DNA from: Candidatus Lernaella stagnicola | Lineage (GTDB): Bacteria; Lernaellota; Lernaellaia; Lernaellales; Lernaellaceae | Assembly (NCBI GenBank): GCA_030765525.1 | Contig: JAVCCK010000010.1 | Span: 124,001-188,000 of the forward strand | Direction of reading: 5' to 3' | DNA: 64,000 nt | Shown here: positions 43,238-52,700 of the stretch, in pieces | Position numbering within the stretch: position 1 is the first letter of the stretch | Layout of the letters: each line of letters starts with the position of its first letter | Position numbers and translations under genes: made by a program | The notes under the pieces: generated by a model | Told to the model about the DNA's origin: nothing | Seen by the model: the letters and a program-made list of their open reading frames with translations, nothing else | Databases searched by the model: none

Positions 43238-44460
43238 TAGAACACTGCTTGCAGATTCACCGAGAGAGTATTGCGCGTGGAGGTTTCCCGGACCTCGTCG
43301 TCGTCATACACCCGGTGCTCCAACCGGTACCCGCCGCCTACGTACAACCAATACACAAGTCGGTAGCTGAGATCCAAGGTGCCTTGGATGAAATCTTCGT
43401 GCCTTTCGTTCGGCGCGGAGAAATCGTTGTACTGGTAGCTGACGTATGCGTCGGTGTTGAATCGAGAGCCCCAGAGGCGGGCGAACCGCGTGTAGCCCTC
43501 GTGGCTGGTATAGTAATTGGTGTTGGCCGCATCGCGGAAAAAGCGACGATAGCCGAAAGTCCACTGTGTATTGCCGAGGAAAATCGCCGTCAGTTCGCCC
43601 TGAGCGAGCCACCCGGTGAAGTCATCGTTTTCCTGGTAGTCGGCTGTCTGCCAACCACCCTTGGCCATCATGAGCAAATGCGAAGTGATCTGCCCCTGCA
43701 AGCCGCCCATGGCGTACCACGCGGTGGAGTCGAAGGCCTGGATTTGTTCGTAATCGACCATGCCGTAGCCGCCCTGGGTGACCACGGCGGTGCGCGGGAA
43801 GAATTTCAATCGCAACTCGCCGTCCACGTATTGGCTGGTCTTGTTGTATTCTTCGTAGGTGTTGTATTCATCCAGCAAGTGGATGTACGTGGATTTGAAG
43901 TAGATGTTGTCGTACATACCGTAGCGGAAACCGAGCCAACCGCGGGCGTCGTTGTGGATCTGTTCGCCGCGCAAGTAGTCGACGAACTGCTCGGTCTCTT
44001 CGTAGGTCTCCATGATCGTGTAATCGTCTTTGGCGCCGATCATCAATCCGAAGGGTGCGTTGTAGTCGATTAATCCCGAGAAGGTGTGGTTACTGGCGTT
44101 CAGGTCGTCGTGCCGGTTGTCGGGATCGTCGTAGCCGAGGTAGTTGTCGTTGTAAAAACGGTACCCCACCCGCGTCTGGAAGGTCGGTACCGTCACATCG
44201 AAGTAAATGGAAGGCGCGACGTTGAGCACGAAATCGCCTTCGATGCTTTGCGGAATCGAGCGTTCGTCCTCGGGCTGATAGTCGTTACGCACGAAATATA
44301 CGTTGTCGTTGTAACGCAGGGCCGAGAACAACGACGGATGTATGGAGAAGGCGCCGAAACGAATGCCGTCGGTCTCCTGCTGCGCCCATGCCGGACCGGC
44401 AAGTAGCAACACGACAAACAACGCACCCCATAGGGCTCGTTTGGTTGTGGCAAGCCTCAT
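43237..44460 (-). CDS. Outer-membrane beta-barrel of the polysaccharide secretion system (Wzp/EpsX-like)
   Basis: 407 residues from ATG 44460, which has GAGGAG 4 bases upstream; the longer frame to 44505 has no such site. The signal peptide is cleaved near AWAQQ. The rest is dense in alternating aromatic/polar strands (VGYRFYNDNYLGYD, AWYAMGGLQGQITSHLLMMAKG, YVSYQYNDFSAPNE, YVGGGYRLEHRVY), ending in a Phe-terminated strand NLQAVF as expected for BAM-folded barrels. Barrels of this size beside a short OPX protein act as the outer-membrane exit for exopolysaccharide in Myxococcus-type systems. The specific partner assignment is inference from position. Confidence 0.83.
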   Translation of the reverse strand: MRLATTKRALWGALFVVLLLAGPAWAQQETDGIRFGAFSIHPSLFSALRYNDNVYFVRNDYQPEDERSIPQSIEGDFVLNVAPSIYFDVTVPTFQTRVGYRFYNDNYLGYDDPDNRHDDLNASNHTFSGLIDYNAPFGLMIGAKDDYTIMETYEETEQFVDYLRGEQIHNDARGWLGFRYGMYDNIYFKSTYIHLLDEYNTYEEYNKTSQYVDGELRLKFFPRTAVVTQGGYGMVDYEQIQAFDSTAWYAMGGLQGQITSHLLMMAKGGWQTADYQENDDFTGWLAQGELTAIFLGNTQWTFGYRRFFRDAANTNYYTSHEGYTRFARLWGSRFNTDAYVSYQYNDFSAPNERHEDFIQGTLDLSYRLVYWLYVGGGYRLEHRVYDDDEVRETSTRNTLSVNLQAVF

Positions 44461-44530
44461 CAATCTCCTCAAATATTCACGCGGCGATAAACACCGAAGT
44501 CGCATTCAGCCACCGTTGGTTCTCGCCGTT

Positions 44531-45094
44531 TCAGCTCTGTTCATCCTCTTCGCTGACCGGACCCGGAGTAAATTCCTCGGGGACCGGCTCGACTGCTCCA
44601 GAGCGGGGATCGGTTGCCGTGGGATCATCGAGAGTTGGATCGTTCAACGTCGGGTCGCCGATCCACTCCTGAAGCGTTTCCACGAAACCGCCCTCTTCAT
44701 TGATGCTGCGGAAACAATCTGCGATGAGTTTGAGGATTTGTTCAGCCGTATCCTTGTTCTGGTTGAGTTTGGCGAAAACCTTGTTGGCCTCATCTACCCG
44801 TTGCTGCATGGCAAAAGCGCGAAGTTTTTGGTACAGGCCTTCCGACTCGCCGGTTAACTCTTTGAGCGAATTCAACCGGTCCTCGATGCAATCGATCTTC
44901 TTCGCGTTTTGCTCGCGACGAGCTTGCATCAATTCCTGGTCGAGCCGCACGGCGCTGGCTTTCAACCATTGGAGGAACATCTTGCTTTGTTCCACCTGGC
45001 TGGCTTTGTCGGCGCGATCCTGGGCCCAAACCATTCCCGCGATGCCGGTGAGAAATACCAGCAGTACGCAAAATACAATGGTTCGTCTCATCAT
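44531..45094 (-). CDS. Exported coiled-coil protein of unknown function
   Basis: 187 residues with a signal peptide (MMRRTIVFCVLLVF... cleaved near VWAQ). The mature part (~25-135) is highly helical with heptad character (KASAVRLDQELMQARREQ, EDRLNSLKELTGE, VFAKLNQNKDTAEQILKL). It ends in a Pro/Thr/Asp-rich acidic tail containing the repeat DPTLNDPTLDDPTATDP. It sits between the AgmX/PglI-like gene and the beta-barrel gene, at the join of the motor-like and polysaccharide parts of the operon, and could act as a periplasmic connector. I do not recognise a family. Confidence 0.68.
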   Translation of the reverse strand: MMRRTIVFCVLLVFLTGIAGMVWAQDRADKASQVEQSKMFLQWLKASAVRLDQELMQARREQNAKKIDCIEDRLNSLKELTGESEGLYQKLRAFAMQQRVDEANKVFAKLNQNKDTAEQILKLIADCFRSINEEGGFVETLQEWIGDPTLNDPTLDDPTATDPRSGAVEPVPEEFTPGPVSEEDEQS

Positions 45095-45130
45095 TGCCCT
45101 ACCTTTCCATTTTTGCCGACCCGCGTGCGT

Positions 45131-46429
45131 TTACTCCGCCGGAGTGAAGATAAAGGTATAAGAAACCGTAACCGAACCTTCTTCCGGTTGCGGGAAACGC
45201 CAACGCTGCACCCGGCGGCAAACACAACTGGCCACCAGGCTGTTACCCATCGTATTGGACGCCACGTTGCAGCTGGCAACGCTGCCCGTCGAGCCGATGG
45301 TAAACATGACTTTCACTTTGCCCGAGAGCGTCGGATTGACGCGCAATTGCATCTCGTAGCAGTGCCGCACGCCGCCCAACCGACCGCGGATGTAGCTGCG
45401 TACCTTCGCCGCGTCGATCTTGCCCGACACGCCGCCGCCGGAGGTTGACAGACGGGCTCGAACCCGGCGCTCGCTGCGCTGGCCCGTGCCGGTCGTGCCG
45501 CCACGCCCGACGGAGCCGATATCGCCGATTCCGACGCCCGAACCACTGCCGGGGCCACCGGTGCCCGTACCGCGGGTGCCGGTGCCGATCCCGGCGTCGC
45601 CCACGCGCCCGACCCGCACGCCGCCGATGCCGTTGAGCGCATCGGTCAGGCCGGAGCCGAGCCCGCTCTCACTTAACAAGTCGGCCACGGCGCCGCTTTG
45701 GTCGCTCATTCGCGTGATAACGGCGATGATTCCCTTTTCCTCGACGCCCTTTTGGTCGCCGCCACCACCACCGCCGCCGCCACCGCCAGGTTTGGGTTTG
45801 ATATCTTCATCCGTTAGCGCGTCTTCCTCTTCCGGGATGATGATGTCTTCCTCGGAGACGATTTGGATGAAGCGGTCGGTGGCGACCTTCATGGCCTCTT
45901 CGTCGTCATAATCGACGTTTTCGAGGTAGGCGATCATGCCCATATGCGCCACGGCGCTGATAAAGAGCACGACCAGGAAAAACAGGTCGATGTTACGCAC
46001 GAAGCTGCCGCGCAATTCCTTGGGCAATTTGACCATGGGGGGCGGAGGAGGAGGAGGCACGAGTTGGAACAGCACGGTGCTGCCGCCGATGGTGATTTTG
46101 CCCTTGCTGACCTGGCTGAGAAGAATCTCGAAGCCTTTGTTTGTTTTGGTCAGCGTGCCGGTCTGAATGAGTTCGGCGATGTCGAGCATTTTGTCGTCGA
46201 CCAATAGTCGGCCGCGCATTTCCGGCAGCAGGTTGATTTTATACCCGCCTTGGGAGAACTCGATCAGTTGATGCCGTTTGGGCACCGCCGTTTCGGCGAT
46301 GGAAAAGACATTATTCGGGTCCAACCCGATCGTCAGGCCTTGTTTCTCGCTCAGGATGGTGTCCTCAATGAGTTTGCCGTCCTGAATGAGTCCGACCTTG
46401 AGCACCCTGTGGAGCGTGGAAGTCGGCAT
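45131..46429 (-). CDS. AgmX/PglI-type TonB-like protein with N-terminal FHA-like domain
   Basis: 432 residues from ATG 46429 (AAAGGGACGG upstream; the GTG at 46447 is the alternative). Order of parts: a cytoplasmic FHA-like beta domain (~5-115; LTIGLDPNNVF, VPKRHQLIEF), a poly-Pro run, one transmembrane helix (~147-167), an acidic stretch, a ten-Gly tract and a long Gly/Ser/Thr/Arg linker, then a TonB-like domain of the AgmX/PglI C-terminal family (VRHCYEMQLRVNPTLSGKV, VQRWRFPQPE). This layout matches GltG/GltJ-type proteins, which span the periplasm and couple a TolQR motor to the outer membrane. It directly follows tolQ-tolR-tolR. Confidence 0.88.
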   Translation of the reverse strand: MPTSTLHRVLKVGLIQDGKLIEDTILSEKQGLTIGLDPNNVFSIAETAVPKRHQLIEFSQGGYKINLLPEMRGRLLVDDKMLDIAELIQTGTLTKTNKGFEILLSQVSKGKITIGGSTVLFQLVPPPPPPPMVKLPKELRGSFVRNIDLFFLVVLFISAVAHMGMIAYLENVDYDDEEAMKVATDRFIQIVSEEDIIIPEEEDALTDEDIKPKPGGGGGGGGGGDQKGVEEKGIIAVITRMSDQSGAVADLLSESGLGSGLTDALNGIGGVRVGRVGDAGIGTGTRGTGTGGPGSGSGVGIGDIGSVGRGGTTGTGQRSERRVRARLSTSGGGVSGKIDAAKVRSYIRGRLGGVRHCYEMQLRVNPTLSGKVKVMFTIGSTGSVASCNVASNTMGNSLVASCVCRRVQRWRFPQPEEGSVTVSYTFIFTPAE

Positions 46430-46477
46430 CGTTTCCGTCCCTTTCACCTTGCCGGTGATCAGCGCGCGAAGCGCCGG

Positions 46478-46990
46478 TTATTCGCCCACTTTAAAGGCCA
46501 TAAATTTGATATTTCCAAATTCCGCTTTTCCGGCCGTTACCAGGGCTTTGACAAGCAGCTTATAAGGTATCTCCTCATGTGCTTGAATCGTGATATTTCC
46601 GTTGAATTCGCGCCCGTATCGCTTGGCGCGTTCTTTCTCGATTTCCGCCTGTTTTTTCAACGCGACGTAAATGGCTGTTACTTCGAGATTATCCGGTTCG
46701 ACGCCGTCGATTTCGTAGTCGTCGGTGACGCGCGCGACCGCACGCCCCTCCACTACGATCGCGTGCCGGCTGATAATCAATTGCACGGATTCGATGGGAA
46801 TCTTCGTGTGGACACTGTCGGGTAGATGCAGGTCTTCGGAGGCCCGCACCTGGAACTCGGTGGAGGAAAAGCTCTGCAACAGGAAGACGATGATGACGGT
46901 CATCAAGTCCATGAGACTCGTCAGCTTCAGCGGTTCCTGAGGCCGGCGGGAAATCCCGATGCGTTTTCGTTTCGACGCGGCAAAAGCCAT
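46478..46990 (-). CDS. TolR/ExbD-like motor subunit (proton-site Asp present)
   Basis: 170 residues. A short basic cytoplasmic N-terminus and one transmembrane helix (~25-42) carry LTSLMDLMTVIIVFLL, with Asp28 at the proton-carrying position of ExbD/TolR. The periplasmic domain ends with FKVGE. With the TolQ-like protein it would form a proton-driven stator. It is the closest match in the pair to AglQ/AglS-type subunits of the Myxococcus Agl motor. It lies 12 bases after the other ExbD-like gene and ~48 bases before the AgmX/PglI-like gene. Confidence 0.9.
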   Translation of the reverse strand: MAFAASKRKRIGISRRPQEPLKLTSLMDLMTVIIVFLLQSFSSTEFQVRASEDLHLPDSVHTKIPIESVQLIISRHAIVVEGRAVARVTDDYEIDGVEPDNLEVTAIYVALKKQAEIEKERAKRYGREFNGNITIQAHEEIPYKLLVKALVTAGKAEFGNIKFMAFKVGE

Positions 46991-47002
46991 CTGGCTTCTC
47001 CC

Positions 47003-47572
47003 CTACAGCAACTTTCCGGCGAGCACCGGCGAGGGGAACAGCAGTTCATCCGTCTCGGTGCCGTCGGGTTGTTTTTTCTTGTAATTGCGGGCCGTATCCA
47101 TCACGCGAATGATATCGTCGTAAATGATGTTAGGCTCCGGCAACAAAATGATCGTGTTTTGGCCGGGAAACACTTCCTTGATCTCGACGAGCTTATCCTT
47201 CAGCTTTTCGTAATCGAATTCGCCGTCGGGCTTGCGCTCGATTGTAAGCTGCGGTTTGTCTTTATCCTTGTCCTTGGCGCCGACATCCAGGATTCCGCCG
47301 ATCCCGGCGATGGTGAACCCTTCTTTGCGCATGAACACGGTTAAAGTCAGCTTTTTTTCCTCGGGGGTTGGGGTTGGCGAGGCGTCGTCGACCCGCTGCG
47401 CGCTGGCGCGCGTGGCAACCGGCAGCGCCGAGTCGATAATGGTCAGTTTGATAAAGGTAGCCGAAAGCAACAGAAAGGGGATCAAAATAGTCATCAGGTT
47501 CATGATCGGAAGAATGTTAACATCTTCCGGATGTGATACCCGATGAAGTCGCTGGCTTGGCCTTCCTGCCAT
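47003..47572 (-). CDS. TolR/ExbD-like protein with Asn at the proton site
   Basis: 189 residues. The single transmembrane helix carries VNILPIMNLMTILIPFLL, where Asn25 (codon AAC) occupies the position of the essential Asp of ExbD/TolR; the neighbouring paralogue has Asp28. The remainder is a periplasmic ExbD-like domain with an acidic/Lys-rich insertion (GAKDKDKDKPQLTIERK) and the segment QNTIILLPEPNIIYDDIIRVMD. It probably pairs with the Asp-bearing subunit in a heteromeric stator, where only one TolR conducts protons. Gene order tolQ-tolR-tolR-pglI supports a dedicated motor complex. Confidence 0.88.
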   Translation of the reverse strand: MAGRPSQRLHRVSHPEDVNILPIMNLMTILIPFLLLSATFIKLTIIDSALPVATRASAQRVDDASPTPTPEEKKLTLTVFMRKEGFTIAGIGGILDVGAKDKDKDKPQLTIERKPDGEFDYEKLKDKLVEIKEVFPGQNTIILLPEPNIIYDDIIRVMDTARNYKKKQPDGTETDELLFPSPVLAGKLL

Positions 47573-47608
47573 CTTACATTCCTTCCGTCCTTACGCCCGT
47601 TGGGGTTC

Positions 47609-48265
47609 TCATTTGACCGGACGCAACGGTTTCTCTGTTTGACGCAACGATCCCAGCATGTTGATCAATTTGACGGAAAACTCGTCGATTTCGTCGATGA
47701 TTTTGACGGTCTTCGCATCAATGATCGCGTGGGCCAGCATCGTCGGGATCGCCACCATCAAACCGAAAGCGGTCGTGTACAGCGCGACGTAGATGCCCTT
47801 CATCAACGCTTGCTGACGCTGACTCGCTTCGACCTGGGCCACCGCGCGGAACGCGTCGATGATGCCCATGATGGTTCCCAACAGCCCCAGCAACGTGGCG
47901 ATGTTGGCGATCACCTGCAAATAGCCGGTTCGCTTTTGCAGTTTGGGTAACAACTCCAAAGCCGCTTCGTCCACGGCGTTTTGGATGTCCCGTTGATCGC
48001 GTCCCGCATGCGAGAGACCGGCTTTCAGAACCATGGATAGCGCGGCATTGGGGGCAGCGTTGCACAGTTGCACAGCGCGATCATAGTTGCGTGCTTCCAC
48101 CAGCTTCTGAATCTTCTTCATGAATGCCGGCCCGTCGATGTTGTAGCGGAACAGGATGAAAAACACCCGCTCGATCACAATCGCCAAGCTGATGACGCTG
48201 AATCCCGCAATGACATACATCACGGGCCCGCCCTTGTTGAACATGTCGTAGAACATGGTTCCCAT
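47609..48265 (-). CDS. TolQ/ExbB/MotA-family proton channel subunit
   Basis: 218 residues with three transmembrane helices and the MotA_ExbB fold: GGPVMYVIAGFSVISLAIVIERVF, then the long cytoplasmic loop, LQVIANIATLLGLLGTIMGIIDAFRAV (the conserved GLLGT-G helix) and GIYVALYTTAFGLMVAIPTMLAH. It resembles AglR of the Myxococcus Agl motor in context: it is followed by two TolR-like genes and an AgmX/PglI-type protein. The start at 48265 has GGAGG 9 bases upstream. It is the inner-membrane engine of the inferred envelope machine. Confidence 0.94.
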   Translation of the reverse strand: MGTMFYDMFNKGGPVMYVIAGFSVISLAIVIERVFFILFRYNIDGPAFMKKIQKLVEARNYDRAVQLCNAAPNAALSMVLKAGLSHAGRDQRDIQNAVDEAALELLPKLQKRTGYLQVIANIATLLGLLGTIMGIIDAFRAVAQVEASQRQQALMKGIYVALYTTAFGLMVAIPTMLAHAIIDAKTVKIIDEIDEFSVKLINMLGSLRQTEKPLRPVK

Positions 48266-48385
48266 TAGCTAGATCCTCCGTAACGATTCGCTTTCGGCCC
48301 TTTCGTGGCCATTTTTGCTGTCGCCTCTTCATCCGGCGCGATCCCCAACCCCGGCGATCGGCCGATGAAACCAATTCCTCTCCGT

Positions 48386-48619
48386 CTAAAACGGACCCCC
48401 GTCGATCGATTCCTCGACCTTGCTTAGGAAGCTCCGTTTTTTTGCTTGCATTCCAAATTCGATCTGCGCCCGCTGAATGATGTACGCAGCCTCCGGGCGC
48501 TGAATCCGCCCCTCGACCACGATCGGGTCCAGCTCGATGTATCCCTGCGCGGCGACCGAAGGCGCCAACGCCAGCACCAGCAGACCGGTGATCAGCAACG
48601 CTGCAAGGATCGTTCTCAT
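48386..48619 (-). CDS. Small secreted protein upstream of tolQ
   Basis: 77 residues with a signal peptide cleaved near SVAAQ, leaving ~53 residues that start YIELDPIVVEGRIQRPEAAY and continue with a helix-like IIQRAQIEFGMQAKKRSFL. AAGGAG precedes ATG 48619. The IxxDPIVVEG segment is faintly TonB-box-like, which would suit contact with the TonB-like C-terminal domain of the AgmX/PglI protein; this is speculation. I recall similar small ORFs beside tolQ in other deltaproteobacteria but cannot verify it here. The ~120 bases between it and tolQ show no gene. Confidence 0.65.
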   Translation of the reverse strand: MRTILAALLITGLLVLALAPSVAAQGYIELDPIVVEGRIQRPEAAYIIQRAQIEFGMQAKKRSFLSKVEESIDGGPF

Positions 48620-48631
48620 CGTATCGTCTCC

Positions 48632-49744
48632 TTACTTCCCCGACTTGAGATCACGCACCCAATCGGGCACGCGATCGTTCGCGTCGTCGCGTTTGCCTGC
48701 AACCTGCCAGTAACGTGAATACTGAGCGATGGCGGCTTGCTTGTCGCCGCGCACCTGCTCCAGCAATATGCCGTAATTCAAATACGCCTCGGCCATCTTC
48801 GGGTTGATCTGAATCGCCCGTTGATACGCCGTTTCGGCTCCGTCGGCATCCCCCAACGCCCGACGCGCAATCCCCAAATTCACCCACGCACGCGGGTTGG
48901 ACGGGTCGATTTGCACCGACCGCTCTAGGTGCATGCGGGCCTTATCAAATTGCTTGAGAATAATCTCCAAGGCACCCATGTTGGTCAAGGCACCCGCGTT
49001 ATTCGGATTGGCTCTCAATGCGCCGTCCAACTGGGCCTTAGCCAAGCTGATTTCGCCCAGTTCCATCAACATATAGGCGTAATTCGCCTGCAAATCCGCG
49101 TTTTGCGGGTCCAGCTTTTGGGCGTTCTTGAAAATACGCTCGGCCAGTTGCGGCTTGTCTTTGTAGAAATACAGCAACCCGAGGTTCACGTGCGCCGGGA
49201 CGAACTTGTAATCCTGCCGGATGATCTCTTTGAAAACCTGTTCGGCCTGATCGTAGCGCCGCATGCGCATGTATACCGCGCCAAGGTTGTTCTTGGCTTC
49301 GAGGTTACCCGGCTCGGCGGCCACCACGGCGTTGAATTGCGTGAGTGCCGCGGTCAAACGGCCGGTGGCTAAATACGTAGCGCCCAGGTTGATCACGGCC
49401 GGTTTGTAGTTCCGGCGCAACTGCAGAGCGGCCCGCATATCCTTGGCCGCGCTTTCGTTATCGCCAAGTTTCATCCGCGCCACGCCGCGATTGTAGTAAG
49501 CCTCGGGCAACCGCGGATACGCGAGGACCGCTTTGGAATACAGGTCCGCGGCCCGCTGCCAATCGCCGCTGCGCGCGGAGTTGTTACCGCGTTGCAGGTA
49601 CGTGGCGGCGCCGGCCGGTCCGGTCAGCGGTTGTTCGACGGCGGGGGTCGTCGGCGTAGTGGTCGCCGGTTTTTTCGTCGTCGAGGCACAGGCGGCCAGC
49701 AGCAGGATCAACAGGATAATCGGGACCGATCGCAGGGCTCTCAT
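48632..49744 (-). CDS. TPR lipoprotein of the envelope-machine operon
   Basis: 370 residues from ATG 49744 (ATGA overlap with the previous gene); the longer frame upstream is not coding. The signal peptide ends in lipobox LLAAC (Cys19). The rest is about eight tetratricopeptide repeats (AAATYLQRGNNSARSGDWQ..., AYYNRGVARMKLGDNESAA, AKNNLGAVYMRMRRYDQAE, AWVNLGIARRALGDADGAE). It may be an outer-membrane assembly or pilotin-like scaffold, comparable in type to GltE/AglT-class TPR proteins. The exact counterpart cannot be fixed without alignment. Confidence 0.82.
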   Translation of the reverse strand: MRALRSVPIILLILLLAACASTTKKPATTTPTTPAVEQPLTGPAGAATYLQRGNNSARSGDWQRAADLYSKAVLAYPRLPEAYYNRGVARMKLGDNESAAKDMRAALQLRRNYKPAVINLGATYLATGRLTAALTQFNAVVAAEPGNLEAKNNLGAVYMRMRRYDQAEQVFKEIIRQDYKFVPAHVNLGLLYFYKDKPQLAERIFKNAQKLDPQNADLQANYAYMLMELGEISLAKAQLDGALRANPNNAGALTNMGALEIILKQFDKARMHLERSVQIDPSNPRAWVNLGIARRALGDADGAETAYQRAIQINPKMAEAYLNYGILLEQVRGDKQAAIAQYSRYWQVAGKRDDANDRVPDWVRDLKSGK

Positions 49745-52700
49745 TTGGCACCTCCCGCGGCGCCGGCACCTTCCGCGGCGGCCGGAGCCGTCGGCAGTTT
49801 GGGCGGCGACAAATCGATCGGAGCGACGGCAAAGGCCGGCGACTCGGCGCTGGTCACGGACTCGAATTTCGGCTCCTCGGCTTGCGGCTCGAGTTTTTTC
49901 AATTGGACATAACTCTTGATGATCCACTCGTTGACCTGGCGTTCGTTGATACCCTTGTTGACGTTTTGTTTAAACGCTTCCAGGGCGCGGTTTTTGATGG
50001 GGAACGCGATTTCCTCGAGTTTGAAGATGTATTCGTCCTGCTGCTCGGGTTCCAGGTCCTCGGGAACCGGCGCGTTGAGCAACGCGTCAGAGAAATCCTG
50101 GTTGATCATACCCAGCATGTGCAGCGCCGCGGTGGCCCACTCGTAACTACCGAAGGTGACGATGTCTTCGTAGTAAATCTTCAGTCGCTTGAAGGCTTCG
50201 GCCTTGAGCCTGAGCAGTTCGGTATCGCGGCGAATATTGCCGGTGAAGACGATCGCCGTGTAATCGTCGTAATGTTGCTCGGCAATGTGGAACTGCGACT
50301 CGGCGGCGAAGCGGGGGTCGACCTCGTCGGTGCCGCCGGCATCGCGCGCCTTGATGTACACGGCCACCGATTGCAGATAACGGTTTTCCGCACCGGCCGC
50401 ATCGCCGCGCGCCGTCAATAGCTTGCCCCAGCGGTAATACGTTTCGGTTAAGCGCGCCGCGTCGCTCTCGCGCCTGGCGCAATCTTCGTAGGCCGTTTCC
50501 GCTGAGGCGTTGTCGCCCATTTTCTCGTGCAAGCGGGCGATCACGAAGGCCACCTCACCGGCGTCGATATCCGAAGCGTACTCGCTAAGGTATTGCTGGT
50601 AACGGCCGAGCGCGGCGGCGTAATCGCCCGACTCTTCCATCAGCGTCGCCGAGTTAAACAACGCGTCGCCAGCGGCTTTGCGGTCGTCGGCGAAGGTGCG
50701 GAAGAACAACTCGTACGCCTCGATGGATTTATCGAATTCGGCGAGAATTTGGTAGTTGTAGGCCGCGCGGAGCAAGCCTTCTTTGGATTGCGAATTTTTC
50801 GGATACGTCGCGGCCAAGCGCATGTAAGCTTCGTTGGCGGCAACCAGGTCGTTAAGGTAGTTCTCCTGCGCGACGGCGATGTTGTAGACCGCTACGCCCG
50901 CGTTGTCGGCGCCGGGATTTTCCGCCACGCCCTTCTCGTATTCCGCGATCGCCTCGCGGACCTTGGCCGGATCGGGCGGATCGGTCGCCGTGGCTTCTTT
51001 CATGATCTGCTCGGCGATTTTGAATTGCGCGCCGGCGGCCATCAACGTCTTTTGTTCGTCGGTGATGCCGCTTGCCGCGGGCACGACCTTCAGCTTTTCC
51101 TGCAAGCCCTTGAAGTCGCCGGTCTGCTTCGCCGATTGCGTGTAGTAGTAACTGGCCAGTTGCACGACCTCGTGCTGCGGGTACTTGCCGAAGATCTGCT
51201 CGAAGTAGCGGTCGGCCGTGGCGAAGTCGCCGTGCAGATAAAAGATCTCGCCGATTTTGTACAGCATCGGCGGGCTTTTTTCCGATTCGGGCAGGTTCAC
51301 CACGTGGGTTTCGAGCGCTTCGACCCAGCTTTTGGCCGACGGGCCCATTGCCGTGGGTGTAATGGCGACGCCCTTAGGTTCTTCACTGGCGGAGCCGGTT
51401 ATTTTCGCGGGCTCGGCCAGCGCATCTTTATTGGGCAGCCCGCCCTCTTTCTCAACCTGCGCCTCGTATGCTTTGGCGTTGTTGAACAGCGCCGAGGTCC
51501 ACAGCTCTTTATCTTGCTTACGCTGGATGACGATCTGGTATTGCGTGCCGGCGTCGTTGTAACGCTCCACTTCCATGTAGCATTCGCCGAGGTTGAAGGC
51601 GGTTTCATACGCGCCCTTGGCTTCGGGATAGTTCGCCAGATACAACTCGTAGCTTTCGATGGCCTTCAAGTAGTGAGCTTGCGACTCGGCGCCGCTGGAG
51701 TTTTGGGCCTTCTCATGATGGAACGTGGCGCGAGCCATGATCGACGTCTGCACGAGCTTGGCGGCGCGTTCCGACTCGACCTTGCGCGCCCCGTTAACCC
51801 GCGACCACTCACTGCCCGGGCCGAGAGTTTTCGCGATGCGATCGTACACTTCCATGGCGTCGTCGAAGCGCGTTTCCTTTTCGTAGGTCTGGGCCAGCTT
51901 GCTCATCACCTCGGGCACGTCGGGCGCCAAGGGGAAATTGTTCAGGTAGGCGTCGTAGGCGCGACGGGCCGCTTCGAAGTCGGTGCGTTCGTCGTAGACT
52001 TCGCCGACTTTGAGCAGAATCTGCCGGCCGAGCTCCTCGTCGCCGACGGTCTTCATAAAGCCGACCGCGGCGCGTCCGCCGTCCTCGCCCTCGCCCTCGG
52101 TGAAGCTGATGGCGATGTAGTCGATCGATTCGCCGCGCAGGTCGTCGGTCTTGCCGCGTCGCCGGGTGACGGGGCGGCTCTGATAGAACTTGAGAACCTC
52201 GGTGAAGTAACGCACGGCGTTTTCGTAATCGCTCAGCTTGTAGTAGGACCAGCCGAGCTTATACAGTGCCTTGTCGTAGAACTTGGATTGCGGAAAATTC
52301 AACAGCAGGCGGTATTGCTCGATGGCGCGGGCGTACTGATCGCGATCGAAGTAAATTTCGCCCATGCGCACGTAGGCTTCGGGCACCTTTGCCGAGTCCG
52401 GGTTTTCCTTGACGATGCGCGCGTAGACAAGCAGGGCGCGGTCGTCGTCGCTTTGTTCCTGCAGGCAATACGCCATCAGGTACATCACTTCGCCGCGTTT
52501 TTCGAATCCCGGGAACTTGCGCAAAATCTCGTCGAGCAATTCGACGGTACGCGTGTAGTTGTGCCGCGGCTCCTCGGGTACAATTTCGGTCGCGCCCTGG
52601 CTGACCAACTGCTCGGCCTCGTATTCGTAACGATCCCAAGAGTCCAAATAGGCTTGGTGCGCTTCCTCGAAATACAGATTGGCCAGACGGAACAGGATGC

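Noticed and set aside
46478-48265. Ordinary Tol-Pal system
   Set aside because: No tolA, tolB or pal neighbours; there are two TolR-like genes, an AgmX/PglI protein and a row of TPR proteins instead, which fits the Agl/Glt/Nfs type better.
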